From NCBI GenBank assembly GCA_002714465.1, contig PAXL01000036.1, positions 120,323 through 184,322 of the forward strand: a stretch of 64,000 nt of DNA. Reading direction: 5' to 3'. The DNA comes from Gemmatimonadota bacterium (GTDB taxonomy: Bacteria; Latescibacterota; UBA2968). Below are positions 9,023 through 16,173 of this stretch, piece by piece. The stretch's first letter is position 1; the number at the start of each line of letters is the position of its first letter. Under the pieces are notes generated by a model. That model did not search any database. It had not been told where the DNA came from and saw only the letters and a program-made list of their open reading frames with translations. Made by a program: the position numbers and the translations under genes.

Positions 9023-10339
9023 ATGTCGGAAGTCGCAGAATCTGAGGAACAGGAGGTCGAGCCGATCCAGAGTGTCCGAAAGCTGGAGGGTTCGGTCGAT
9101 GTGCCGGGGAGCGAGGCCGTCTCTATTCAGGCCCTGAGCTTCGCCGCCCGTGTCGATGGCGAGACCACGCTTACGCGATGTGCGATGACTCCGGTTGTAC
9201 GCACACACATCGGACTTCTCGAGCGGTTCGGTGTCAAAGTGAACTTGAACGGCGAAAGCGCAACGGTCTTTGCCGGAGAAGTAACAACGCCCGAGGGCGA
9301 GATCGCGGCGTCCTCGATCGAGTCTTATGGCGCTCTGTCAGGGCTTTCGGTCGGCCGATCTGTCGTTCTGACCGGGTCCCACGATTACAAGGCAGATGCC
9401 GGGCGCATACTTGACGCGCTTAACGGCTTCGATGCAGTGGTGAGGCATGGTGAGGACAGCCCATTTCCCGCCGATCTTGGCAAGGTTCTGCCAAAGCCGG
9501 GCACGTATCAGCTCGGCCAACCAGACTCGAACGTGAAGACGGCCCTGTTCTTGAGTGTGATCGATCAGGAGGGGTGTTATGTGCTTCAGCAGGGCCTAGC
9601 TGGGGAAGATGATCTTGAGGTCCTGTTCCGGCACGCCGGCGGACGGCTCGAGAAGGGACGAATCGAGGAGGCGGACGGATATCAGATCACGTTCGAGGGT
9701 CCGCAGTCGCTTTCGGGAGCCAAGCACGAGCTGCCCGGGGGCGCGACCGGCACGTTATTCATTCTGGCGGCAGCCGCGATTCGGCCGAAGTCGGAGATCG
9801 AGATTTACCACGCAGGCAGTGACTGGCGGACTCGGCGATTGATCGATCTTCTACGACGTCTCGATCTGAAGATCCAGATCGAAAAGACGCGGACCACATC
9901 TGGTTTCAGCACACGTTCGCTAAAAGTTCGGTCAGGCGAGCTGCGGAGGATCAAGGTGGCCGACGAGTATTCGGCACTTTTTCTGGATGAAGTCCCGACG
10001 TTCGCCGTAATTGGGGCCTGCGCTGTCGGAGAAACGGTCATTCGAGACGTGGCGTCGCTTCGGCAGGGCGATGTGGACGCGATCGGGTTGACAGTAGAAG
10101 GGCTGCGAGCTTTCGGAGTGCGCGTCGGCGAGATGCCTGACGGGATGGTGATCCAGGGAGTAAACGCTCTCCAAGGCGCCACGGTCGATGCCGGGAACGA
10201 CCCTCGAGTCGGTATGGCCTTCACCATCGCCGGCATGGCTGCGGAAGGTGAAACAAAAGTCCTGAATCCGGGTCCGATTGAAGAGACGTACCCTGGTGTT
10301 CTTTTGAGGATTCAGTCTGTTTCCGTAATTGGGAGATAG
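9023..10339 (+). CDS. EPSP-synthase-fold protein lacking canonical catalytic residues
   Basis: A 438-residue protein with the double-domain EPSP synthase layout over its whole length: 'LEGSVDVPGS' near 21-30, 'LDEVPTFAVIGACAVGETVIRDV' near 321-343, 'VEGLRAFGVRVGEMPDGMVI' near 358-377 and 'DPRVGMAFTIAG' near 393-404. Yet the catalytic positions are changed. The P-G-[SD]-K-S-x-S-x-R motif reads with Glu31 for Lys, Ala32 for Ser and Gln36 for Arg; no N-[AS]-G-T-[AT] or [KR]-R-P motif is present; K-E-[ST]-[DN]-R is replaced near 348-353; and D-H-R reads D393-P-R. Only the Asp of D-E-[IV]-P remains. Position between tyrA and aroE is where aroA is expected. It may be a pseudoenzyme, a regulator or a scaffold, or have a changed reaction. 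Start ATG 9023 is preferred; GTG 8960 inside tyrA is the alternative. Confidence 0.8.
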   Translation: MSEVAESEEQEVEPIQSVRKLEGSVDVPGSEAVSIQALSFAARVDGETTLTRCAMTPVVRTHIGLLERFGVKVNLNGESATVFAGEVTTPEGEIAASSIESYGALSGLSVGRSVVLTGSHDYKADAGRILDALNGFDAVVRHGEDSPFPADLGKVLPKPGTYQLGQPDSNVKTALFLSVIDQEGCYVLQQGLAGEDDLEVLFRHAGGRLEKGRIEEADGYQITFEGPQSLSGAKHELPGGATGTLFILAAAAIRPKSEIEIYHAGSDWRTRRLIDLLRRLDLKIQIEKTRTTSGFSTRSLKVRSGELRRIKVADEYSALFLDEVPTFAVIGACAVGETVIRDVASLRQGDVDAIGLTVEGLRAFGVRVGEMPDGMVIQGVNALQGATVDAGNDPRVGMAFTIAGMAAEGETKVLNPGPIEETYPGVLLRIQSVSVIGR

Positions 10340-10341
10340 CG

Positions 10342-10482
10342 ATGAGAGTCTTGTTTAAGCTGACGTTGTTGCTGATGTTCGGAATCCTAGGTGGTGTCGC
10401 CTTTATTCGGTATGCCTACGGCTGTTCTTGGCGCGAGAGCTTCGATATTGCCGATCAGTTTCTGGAAGACGTTCTGGGCTAA
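10342..10482 (+). CDS. Small single-pass membrane protein, 46 aa, unknown
   Basis: ATG 10342 follows the previous stop by two bases and has a GGGAGA Shine-Dalgarno six bases upstream. The frame runs 46 codons to TAA. Residues about 4-22 are a strongly hydrophobic helix ('LFKLTLLLMFGILGGVAFI') after an Arg/Lys-containing start, followed by a short polar tail rich in Asp/Glu with one Cys. The tight spacing within the shikimate operon and the good ribosome site argue that it is translated. I do not recognise a family; it could be a membrane tether or a regulatory peptide. Confidence 0.6.
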   Translation: MRVLFKLTLLLMFGILGGVAFIRYAYGCSWRESFDIADQFLEDVLG

Positions 10483-10536
10483 AGACGACCGGAGCGAAAA
10501 ACGCAGACACCGACAGATCTAACGTAGGATGATTCT

Positions 10537-11400
10537 TTGAAAATCAAGGCGACCAGCCAGGTGTTGGGGGTGATCGGGGATCCGATTGCCCATTCCTTTT
10601 CACCGGATATGCACAACGCCGCGATCGATGCTCTGGGCATCGATTTTTGTTATGTGGCCTTCCGTGTTAAGTCTGAAGGTGTTGGGGCGGTTGTTAAGGG
10701 TCTCCGCGAGTTCGGTATCCTTGGGCTGAATGTGACGATCCCGCACAAGCTGGCCGTTATGGAGCACGTCGATCAGATCTCTGAAGAGGCACTGGCAGTC
10801 GGGGCGGTCAACACGATCCACAACGAAGACGGGAACCTGACGGGTCACAATACCGATGTGTATGGTGTGACGACTGCGATCGAGCGGGTCGCAGGTTTGA
10901 CCACTTTTCCAGAGACGTGCGTGGTTCTTGGAGCAGGGGGTGCGTCACGAGCGGTGACATATGCGCTCGGCCGACGGGATGAGGTGAGGAAGGTGATGAT
11001 TCTGAATCGTACCTTCTCTCGAGCGGAAGCACTTGCTGTCGACATGGAGAAGATTACGGGGAAGTCGATCGTTCCGGCGGCACTCGATCAGGCATCGGAG
11101 AGGGCGGCTTTCGGGGATGCGGGGCTGGTAGTCAACACGACCTCTGTCGGAATGCACCCAAACACCGAGCACAGTCCGATAATCGATACGGACTCGATCA
11201 GGCCTGACCTCGTCCTCTATGACACCGTGTTCAACCCGATCGAGACTGCGATTATGCAGCAGTTCAAGGAGAAGGGTGCGCCAGCTTACGGAGGTCTGGA
11301 TATGCTGGTTTTCCAAGGCGCGAGGTCGTTCGAAATCTGGACCGGAACGGAACCGCCCACGGATTTGATGAAGCAGGCTGTAGTCGGACGGTTCAGCTAG
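10537..11400 (+). CDS. aroE: Shikimate 5-dehydrogenase
   Basis: A 287-residue NADPH-dependent enzyme reducing 3-dehydroshikimate. The N-terminal shikimate-binding site has 'PIAHSFSP' with Ser20/Ser22. The catalytic pair is Lys71 in 'NVTIPHK' and Asp107 in 'HNTDVYG'. 'VLGAGGASRAV' is the nucleotide loop, 'NRTFSRA' follows, and 'YGGLDMLVFQGARSFEIWTG' closes the fold. The start is TTG 10537, with AGGA six bases upstream. It precedes ubiE by 10 bases. Confidence 0.95.
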   Translation: MKIKATSQVLGVIGDPIAHSFSPDMHNAAIDALGIDFCYVAFRVKSEGVGAVVKGLREFGILGLNVTIPHKLAVMEHVDQISEEALAVGAVNTIHNEDGNLTGHNTDVYGVTTAIERVAGLTTFPETCVVLGAGGASRAVTYALGRRDEVRKVMILNRTFSRAEALAVDMEKITGKSIVPAALDQASERAAFGDAGLVVNTTSVGMHPNTEHSPIIDTDSIRPDLVLYDTVFNPIETAIMQQFKEKGAPAYGGLDMLVFQGARSFEIWTGTEPPTDLMKQAVVGRFS

Positions 11401-11410
11401 GGCCGATCAG

Positions 11411-12148
11411 ATGGCGGCGAGTGTCAGAGATATGGAAGAGGGTGTCTTCACGGATCTCGGCAAGAAGCGCAAGTTTGTTCGCGGGATGTTCGATGGGATC
11501 GCGGGCACTTACGATCTGCTGAACCATCTGTTGAGTGCTGGTATTGATGTTGTCTGGAGAAAGCGGACGGTCGATCAGCTTGATCCCCAGCCGGGATGGC
11601 GAGTCCTCGATCTGGCGACGGGTACGGGAGATCTCGGGTTTGAGGTTACGAGTCGAGGCGACATCGACGTGACGGGTGCCGATGTCTCTGTCGGGATGCT
11701 GCGATACGGATGTGCAAAGGAACGATCGAAGCAGTCGGGGTTGAGATTCCTCGCCGGGGACGCGGAAGGTCTCCCGTTCCCGGATGCCGCCTTCAACGGG
11801 GTGACGATCGGTTTCGGAATCCGAAACGTCGCCGAGCTTCGACGAGGTCTTGCCGAGATCTATCGTGTTCTGAAGCCCGAGGGCCGGTTTGCGGTCTTGG
11901 AGTTCTCAAAACCAACGGCCCCTATTCTTCGTGGGATCTACTTCCTCTATTTCAAATATATTCTGCCTTCGATTGGGAAGCTGGTCTCACGAGATCCGAA
12001 GGCGTATACGTATCTGTATGAGTCGGTGATGCTGTTCCCTGATGGAGAGGCATTCTGCGGACACCTGCGCGAAGCCGGTTTCGGTTTGGTTACCCAGACG
12101 CGACTGACTTTTGGCATCGTATCGATCTATTTTGCTCAGAAAAGCTGA
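11411..12148 (+). CDS. ubiE: Demethylmenaquinone methyltransferase (UbiE/MenG family)
   Basis: A 245-residue class I SAM methyltransferase for the final C-methylation of menaquinone or ubiquinone. 'FVRGMFDGIAGTYDLLNHLLSAGIDVVWR' is the family's N-terminal signature, 'VLDLATGTGDLG' is SAM motif I, and 'GFGIRNVAELRRGLAEIYRVLKPEGRFAVLEFSKP' is the conserved C-terminal half. With the UbiA and UbiX genes at about 46 kb, menaquinone is the more likely product. It sits in the aromatic operon, consistent with chorismate as the shared precursor, and ends just before argS. Confidence 0.93.
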   Translation: MAASVRDMEEGVFTDLGKKRKFVRGMFDGIAGTYDLLNHLLSAGIDVVWRKRTVDQLDPQPGWRVLDLATGTGDLGFEVTSRGDIDVTGADVSVGMLRYGCAKERSKQSGLRFLAGDAEGLPFPDAAFNGVTIGFGIRNVAELRRGLAEIYRVLKPEGRFAVLEFSKPTAPILRGIYFLYFKYILPSIGKLVSRDPKAYTYLYESVMLFPDGEAFCGHLREAGFGLVTQTRLTFGIVSIYFAQKS

Positions 12149-12158
12149 GGAATTTGTT

Positions 12159-13859
12159 GTGTCGAATCTGTTTGTCGAAGCGATAAGCGAGCAGGTCTCC
12201 CAAGCAACGGGACTGGAAGCTTCGGTTGTAAGAGATCTGTTGGAGACCCCACCGAACCCGGAAATGGGGGACTACGCCCTGCCGTGCTTCACGTTGGCAA
12301 AGACGATGCACAAGGCGCCTAACCTAATCGCAGAGGAGTTGAGCGGGCAGGTCGAGACAGGAGAGACGATAACCGAGATACGTCCTACTGGGCCATATCT
12401 GAACTTCTTCGTGTCCAAGACCGACCTCGTATCGGGGACGATGGAGAAGGTTCTAACTCAAGGGGATGACTACGGGCGGTCCAATGTGGGAGCGAAAAAA
12501 ACTGTGGTCATCGACTTCTCGTCGCCGAACATTGCTAAACCGTTCACCATCGGACATCTCCGCACAACTGCGATCGGAAATGCCCTGGTTCGGATCTACG
12601 AGGCTCTTGGATGGAAGGCCGTGGCGATCAATTACCTGGGAGACTGGGGTGCCCCGCACGGGATGAATATCGCGTCCTACAAGGCGTGGGGTGAGAAGGA
12701 AAAGGTTCGCAAGAACCTGCCCTATGAACTGTTCAATCTGTATGTGAAGTTCAATGCTGAAGTGGAGAACGATCCGTCCCTCAAGGAATCCGCTCAAGAG
12801 TGGACACGGAAACTGGAATCAGGGGACGAGGCCGCACTCACACTGTGGGAGTGGTTCCGGGAAGAGACGATCGAGGACTTCAAGCGCGTGTATCGTCGGA
12901 TGGGGATCAATTTCACTGAATTTAGCGGGGAAAGTCTGTATCATCAATCCTCCAGCGAACTGCTCGAGAGATTGAAGACCGATGGACTCGCCACCGAGAG
13001 CGAGGGCGCCCTCGTCGTGAAGTATGAGGATGATCTGACGCCCGCAGTACTCCAGACGAGTCACGGTACGATCGTCTACTTGCCTCGTGATCTGTGTGCG
13101 GCGACGGACAGGAAAGCTCGATACGACTTCGACAAGATGATATACGTCGTCGGTGCGGAACAGACCCTGCACTTCCAGCAGCTGTTCCGGACGCTCAAAC
13201 TAATGGGCAACGACTGGGCAGACACGTGTTCACACGTGTCCTTCGGCCTGATCAACTTCAAGGGCATGAAGATGTCTACCCGGAAAGGAAACGTGATCTT
13301 CCTCGAGGAGGTCCTGGATCGGGCCGTCGAGATGACTCGTGAGATCATTGAGGAGAAGAACCCGGATCTTGTGAACAAGGAACAGGTCGCCGAAGATGTG
13401 GGGATCGGCGCGATCATCTACGCAGACCTAGATTCGAGAAGAATACGTGATGTCGTTTTCGACTGGGAAGAAATTCTAAACTTCAGCGGTGAGACAGGGC
13501 CGTATATCCAGTACACTCACGCACGATACTGCAGTGTCCTCAGGAAATACGGGCAGCAAATCCCACCGGCGGATGTGGACCTGACGCTCCTTTCGGAGCC
13601 GGAAGCGCTGGCTGTTGTTAAGTGTATCGAGGACTTCCCCGCGCGGATAGAACAGGCGGCCGAGAACGATGAGCCATCGACGATTTCGACGTATCTGATT
13701 GAGCTTTGTACGGTGGCCAACCGCTTCTACAATGCCCACCGAGTGGTTTCGGAAGATGAGGCGATCACGCGGACACGTGTTACGCTGGTGTATGCGATCA
13801 AGGTGGTGCTGAAGAACGGGTTGGGGCTGCTCGGGATGAAGGCGCCGGAAAAGATGTGA
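12159..13859 (+). CDS. argS: Arginyl-tRNA synthetase
   Basis: A 566-residue class I synthetase. An N-terminal Add1 domain is followed by 'DFSSPNIAKPFTIGHLRTT' with the HIGH-type site T130-I-G-H133, then 'GVGAEQ'-like tRNA/ATP contacts and the KMSKS-equivalent 'MKMSTRKGNV'. The C-terminal DALR anticodon-binding domain has 'YLIELCTVANRFYNAHRV'. GTG 12159 is chosen because a TGAGGA ribosome site lies six bases upstream and the Add1 domain begins normally; a TTG at 12111 would overlap ubiE. The stop overlaps a GTG that could begin the next gene. Confidence 0.93.
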   Translation: MSNLFVEAISEQVSQATGLEASVVRDLLETPPNPEMGDYALPCFTLAKTMHKAPNLIAEELSGQVETGETITEIRPTGPYLNFFVSKTDLVSGTMEKVLTQGDDYGRSNVGAKKTVVIDFSSPNIAKPFTIGHLRTTAIGNALVRIYEALGWKAVAINYLGDWGAPHGMNIASYKAWGEKEKVRKNLPYELFNLYVKFNAEVENDPSLKESAQEWTRKLESGDEAALTLWEWFREETIEDFKRVYRRMGINFTEFSGESLYHQSSSELLERLKTDGLATESEGALVVKYEDDLTPAVLQTSHGTIVYLPRDLCAATDRKARYDFDKMIYVVGAEQTLHFQQLFRTLKLMGNDWADTCSHVSFGLINFKGMKMSTRKGNVIFLEEVLDRAVEMTREIIEEKNPDLVNKEQVAEDVGIGAIIYADLDSRRIRDVVFDWEEILNFSGETGPYIQYTHARYCSVLRKYGQQIPPADVDLTLLSEPEALAVVKCIEDFPARIEQAAENDEPSTISTYLIELCTVANRFYNAHRVVSEDEAITRTRVTLVYAIKVVLKNGLGLLGMKAPEKM

Positions 13860-13918
13860 GCCAAGAAGGGTCAAATGCCAAGCGTCAAAGGTCAAAAGAT
13901 AGGGGCGCAGGGGCGAGA

Positions 13919-14629
13919 ATGATGGGTGGGAAGCGGGTTCTGCACTGTGACACATGCGGGATGGAGACCGAGCATCTACATCGCGATGTGCTGGATATGG
14001 ATTACAATGCGATCCTGAAGCCGGCGATGTGGAACTGTGAATCCTGCTACAGGAACAAGCGTGCACTTCGCGCGATCGGTGGCGACCCGGTAGCGATCCT
14101 GGATGGACGTCAGATATTCGTGACTGGGTTCATGGCGACCGGGAAGAGCAAGATCAGTCCAATCTTGGCAGCCCTGACGAGACGTAGGTATGTCGACACG
14201 GACGAGATGATTGTCGAGAAGGCGAGGAAGTCGATCCCGGAGATTTTCGAGCAGGATGGGGAGGACGCCTTCCGGGATCTAGAACACCAGTGCGTGATCG
14301 AGGTAGCAGACGGTCCTTCGGCTGTGATTTCGCTTGGAGGAGGCGCGATCGCATACGGGCGGAACTGGGATGTGATCAAAGTGAAGGGGTTAAGCCTCTG
14401 CATCCGTGCATCCGTCGAGACGATTTTTCAGCGCTTGGCACGTAAGCGGGACGAGAGACCGCTTCTCGCCGGGCTTACCGACGAAGCGTGCGTTGCCAAG
14501 ATCAAGTCGATGCTTAAGGAGCGAGAAGGATACTACGCCCGAGCCAGCACGTTTGTGACTTCCGATGAGGTTAAGAGCCCCGAAGATATGGCAGTTGAAG
14601 CTCTTAACCTCTTAAAAGCCTTGAAGTAA
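13919..14629 (+). CDS. aroK: Shikimate kinase with N-terminal zinc-ribbon-like extension
   Basis: Residues about 1-60 carry two Cys pairs, C10-x2-C13 and C40-x2-C43, spaced like a small treble-clef or zinc ribbon. Residues about 64-236 are a shikimate kinase: Walker A G70-FMAT-G75-K-S, substrate Asp95 in 'YVDTDEMI', 'DLEHQCV', the Gly-rich 'SLGGGAIAYGRN' and the lid 'RKRDERPLLAG'. It phosphorylates shikimate at the 3-hydroxyl. Typical AroK is about 170 residues, so the ribbon is an addition. ATG 13919 has a GGGGCG ribosome site; a GTG at 13856 overlapping the argS stop would add 21 residues encoded by a GTCAAA-rich repeat, and is less likely. Confidence 0.88.
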   Translation: MMGGKRVLHCDTCGMETEHLHRDVLDMDYNAILKPAMWNCESCYRNKRALRAIGGDPVAILDGRQIFVTGFMATGKSKISPILAALTRRRYVDTDEMIVEKARKSIPEIFEQDGEDAFRDLEHQCVIEVADGPSAVISLGGGAIAYGRNWDVIKVKGLSLCIRASVETIFQRLARKRDERPLLAGLTDEACVAKIKSMLKEREGYYARASTFVTSDEVKSPEDMAVEALNLLKALK

Positions 14630-14795
14630 ACCCCAAGCGCACCACTAAGGAGTAACCTCTGTCGTCTCTGGGCTATGGCGTGTCGGGAGACCACCAAGAA
14701 GACCAACAAAAAGAAGGCCGTTCCTTTCTGACTGGATGCGTCGATCCCTTCGTGCATTTGTGTCTTCGGCGTTCAGCCTTCCAACCGAAACTCTG

Positions 14796-15899
14796 ATGCC
14801 TACAATCCACGTCAATCTCGGATTACGCAGCTACGATATCCTTGTCGGTCACGGTATCCTCGATCGCATTGGGGCCGAATACGCACGACTGAACCTCGGT
14901 GCGAAGGCAGCTATCGTGACCAACCCGACTGTGTCGGCTCTGTATCTGAGTCTGGTTCAGAACAGTCTGGAAGACTCTGGCATAGAGGTTCACGTAGTGA
15001 CAGTCCCGGACGGCGAAAAGTACAAAACGCTGGATACGGTAGGGGCGATCCACGGGAAGTTGATGAAGGCTGGATTGGACCGAACATCCTGCGTGGTGAC
15101 GTTGGGTGGGGGTGTAATCGGCGACATGGCCGGCTTTGTCGCGGCGACCTACATGCGGGGTATCAACTTTGTGCAGATTCCCACGACGCTTGAGGCCCAG
15201 GTCGATGCCAGCGTAGGGGGTAAGACTGCTGTCGATCATGAGAGTGGTAAAAACATGGTTGGAGCGTTTTACCAACCCCGGTTCGTCTTGATCGACACGG
15301 GGACATTGCTCTCGCTCGACAAGCGTGATGTAAGGTCCGGGCTTGCGGAGGTTATCAAACACGGCCTGATCCGGGATCAGGCGCTGGTAGATTTCCTGGA
15401 TGAAAAGATGGAGCAGGTGGCCGAGCTAGAGATCGAGGCGGATGAGCTCGACTGGTTGATCGCCAGGAACTGTGAGATCAAGGCAGGTGTGGTAGAAGCG
15501 GACGAGACGGAGAAAGGGTTGCGCGAGATTCTTAACTACGGCCACACCGTCGGCCACGCGATAGAGTCAGCCTCCAGCTTCCGGCTTCGGCACGGTGAGG
15601 CGATCGCTCTTGGTATGATGGCCGAAGCGAGAATCGCAGTAGAGAAGGGCATCTGCGAGGAAGACACGTTGACGCTTCAGAACGCTCTGCTGAAACGGAC
15701 CGGACTTGGCGTTTGGTCTCCTGATGTCAGGCAAAGCGCAGTGATCGAACTGATGGCGTCGGACAAGAAGGCGAGAGAAGGCGTGATCCGGTTCGTGCTC
15801 CTTGAAGGCGTAGGCCGGGTAATACACAGCGATGATGTAAGTGCAAGTGAGATTGCTGCAGGACTGGCCTACGTGAAAGAAATCGCCACGCCGTTCTGA
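14796..15899 (+). CDS. aroB: 3-dehydroquinate synthase
   Basis: A 367-residue NAD- and metal-dependent enzyme converting DAHP to 3-dehydroquinate. 'PDGEKYKTLDTV' and 'TLGGGVIGDMAGFVAATYMRGI' are the NAD-binding core, 'IPTTLEAQVDASVGGKTAVDHESGKNMVGAFYQP' is the family signature with active-site lysines, and 'NYGHTVGHAIE' plus 'LRHGEAIALGM' supply metal-binding His residues. ATG 14796 starts at the usual first strand; an upstream ATG at 14736 would add 20 unconserved residues. It is the last gene of the plus-strand aromatic block and is convergent with lpd. Confidence 0.95.
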   Translation: MPTIHVNLGLRSYDILVGHGILDRIGAEYARLNLGAKAAIVTNPTVSALYLSLVQNSLEDSGIEVHVVTVPDGEKYKTLDTVGAIHGKLMKAGLDRTSCVVTLGGGVIGDMAGFVAATYMRGINFVQIPTTLEAQVDASVGGKTAVDHESGKNMVGAFYQPRFVLIDTGTLLSLDKRDVRSGLAEVIKHGLIRDQALVDFLDEKMEQVAELEIEADELDWLIARNCEIKAGVVEADETEKGLREILNYGHTVGHAIESASSFRLRHGEAIALGMMAEARIAVEKGICEEDTLTLQNALLKRTGLGVWSPDVRQSAVIELMASDKKAREGVIRFVLLEGVGRVIHSDDVSASEIAAGLAYVKEIATPF

Positions 15900-16173
15900 T
15901 CAGGTCTGTGCTGTGCGCTTACCGAGAGGCATCCAAGGGGCGAGACACTCGCCGAGTATATCCTGCTAAATAGCACGCAGAACCTCCCCTACTCTCCGAG
16001 CCTTCGCGTAACAGCCCGACGATCTCGTTGGTTTCTAGCTGCTCGCGAGTAGTAGCTTAGTCCAAGTCCAGAATTTGGTGGATGAAGCGCGGGAGTCGTC
16101 CGGAAAGATCAGCGCGCGTGTAGGGCGCATCTGCGTGACGTCGATGCACCCCGAGTCAGCTAGTTCGGGTAGC
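15900..16173. other. Convergent intergenic region between aroB and lpd, with small hairpins
   Basis: No coding region is apparent in these 274 bases. A perfect stem GGCGAG-ACA-CTCGCC lies at 15939-15953, about 40 bases after aroB, and an imperfect stem-loop lies at 16037-16057. Neither is followed by a T-run on either strand, so intrinsic termination is unconvincing; they may still help end the two convergent transcripts. Confidence 0.4.

Noticed and set aside
13856..13918. Extension of the shikimate kinase to the GTG overlapping the argS stop
   Set aside because: The 21 extra codons come from a GTCAAA-rich direct-repeat stretch that does not resemble protein-coding sequence; ATG 13919 has a better ribosome site. 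Not excluded completely.
14675..14731. An 18-codon basic reading frame between aroK and aroB
   Set aside because: It is very short, with no spacing-appropriate ribosome site; Lys-rich composition alone is not enough.
15939..15953. GGCGAG-ACA-CTCGCC as an intrinsic terminator of aroB
   Set aside because: No T-run on either side; kept only as a hairpin note.
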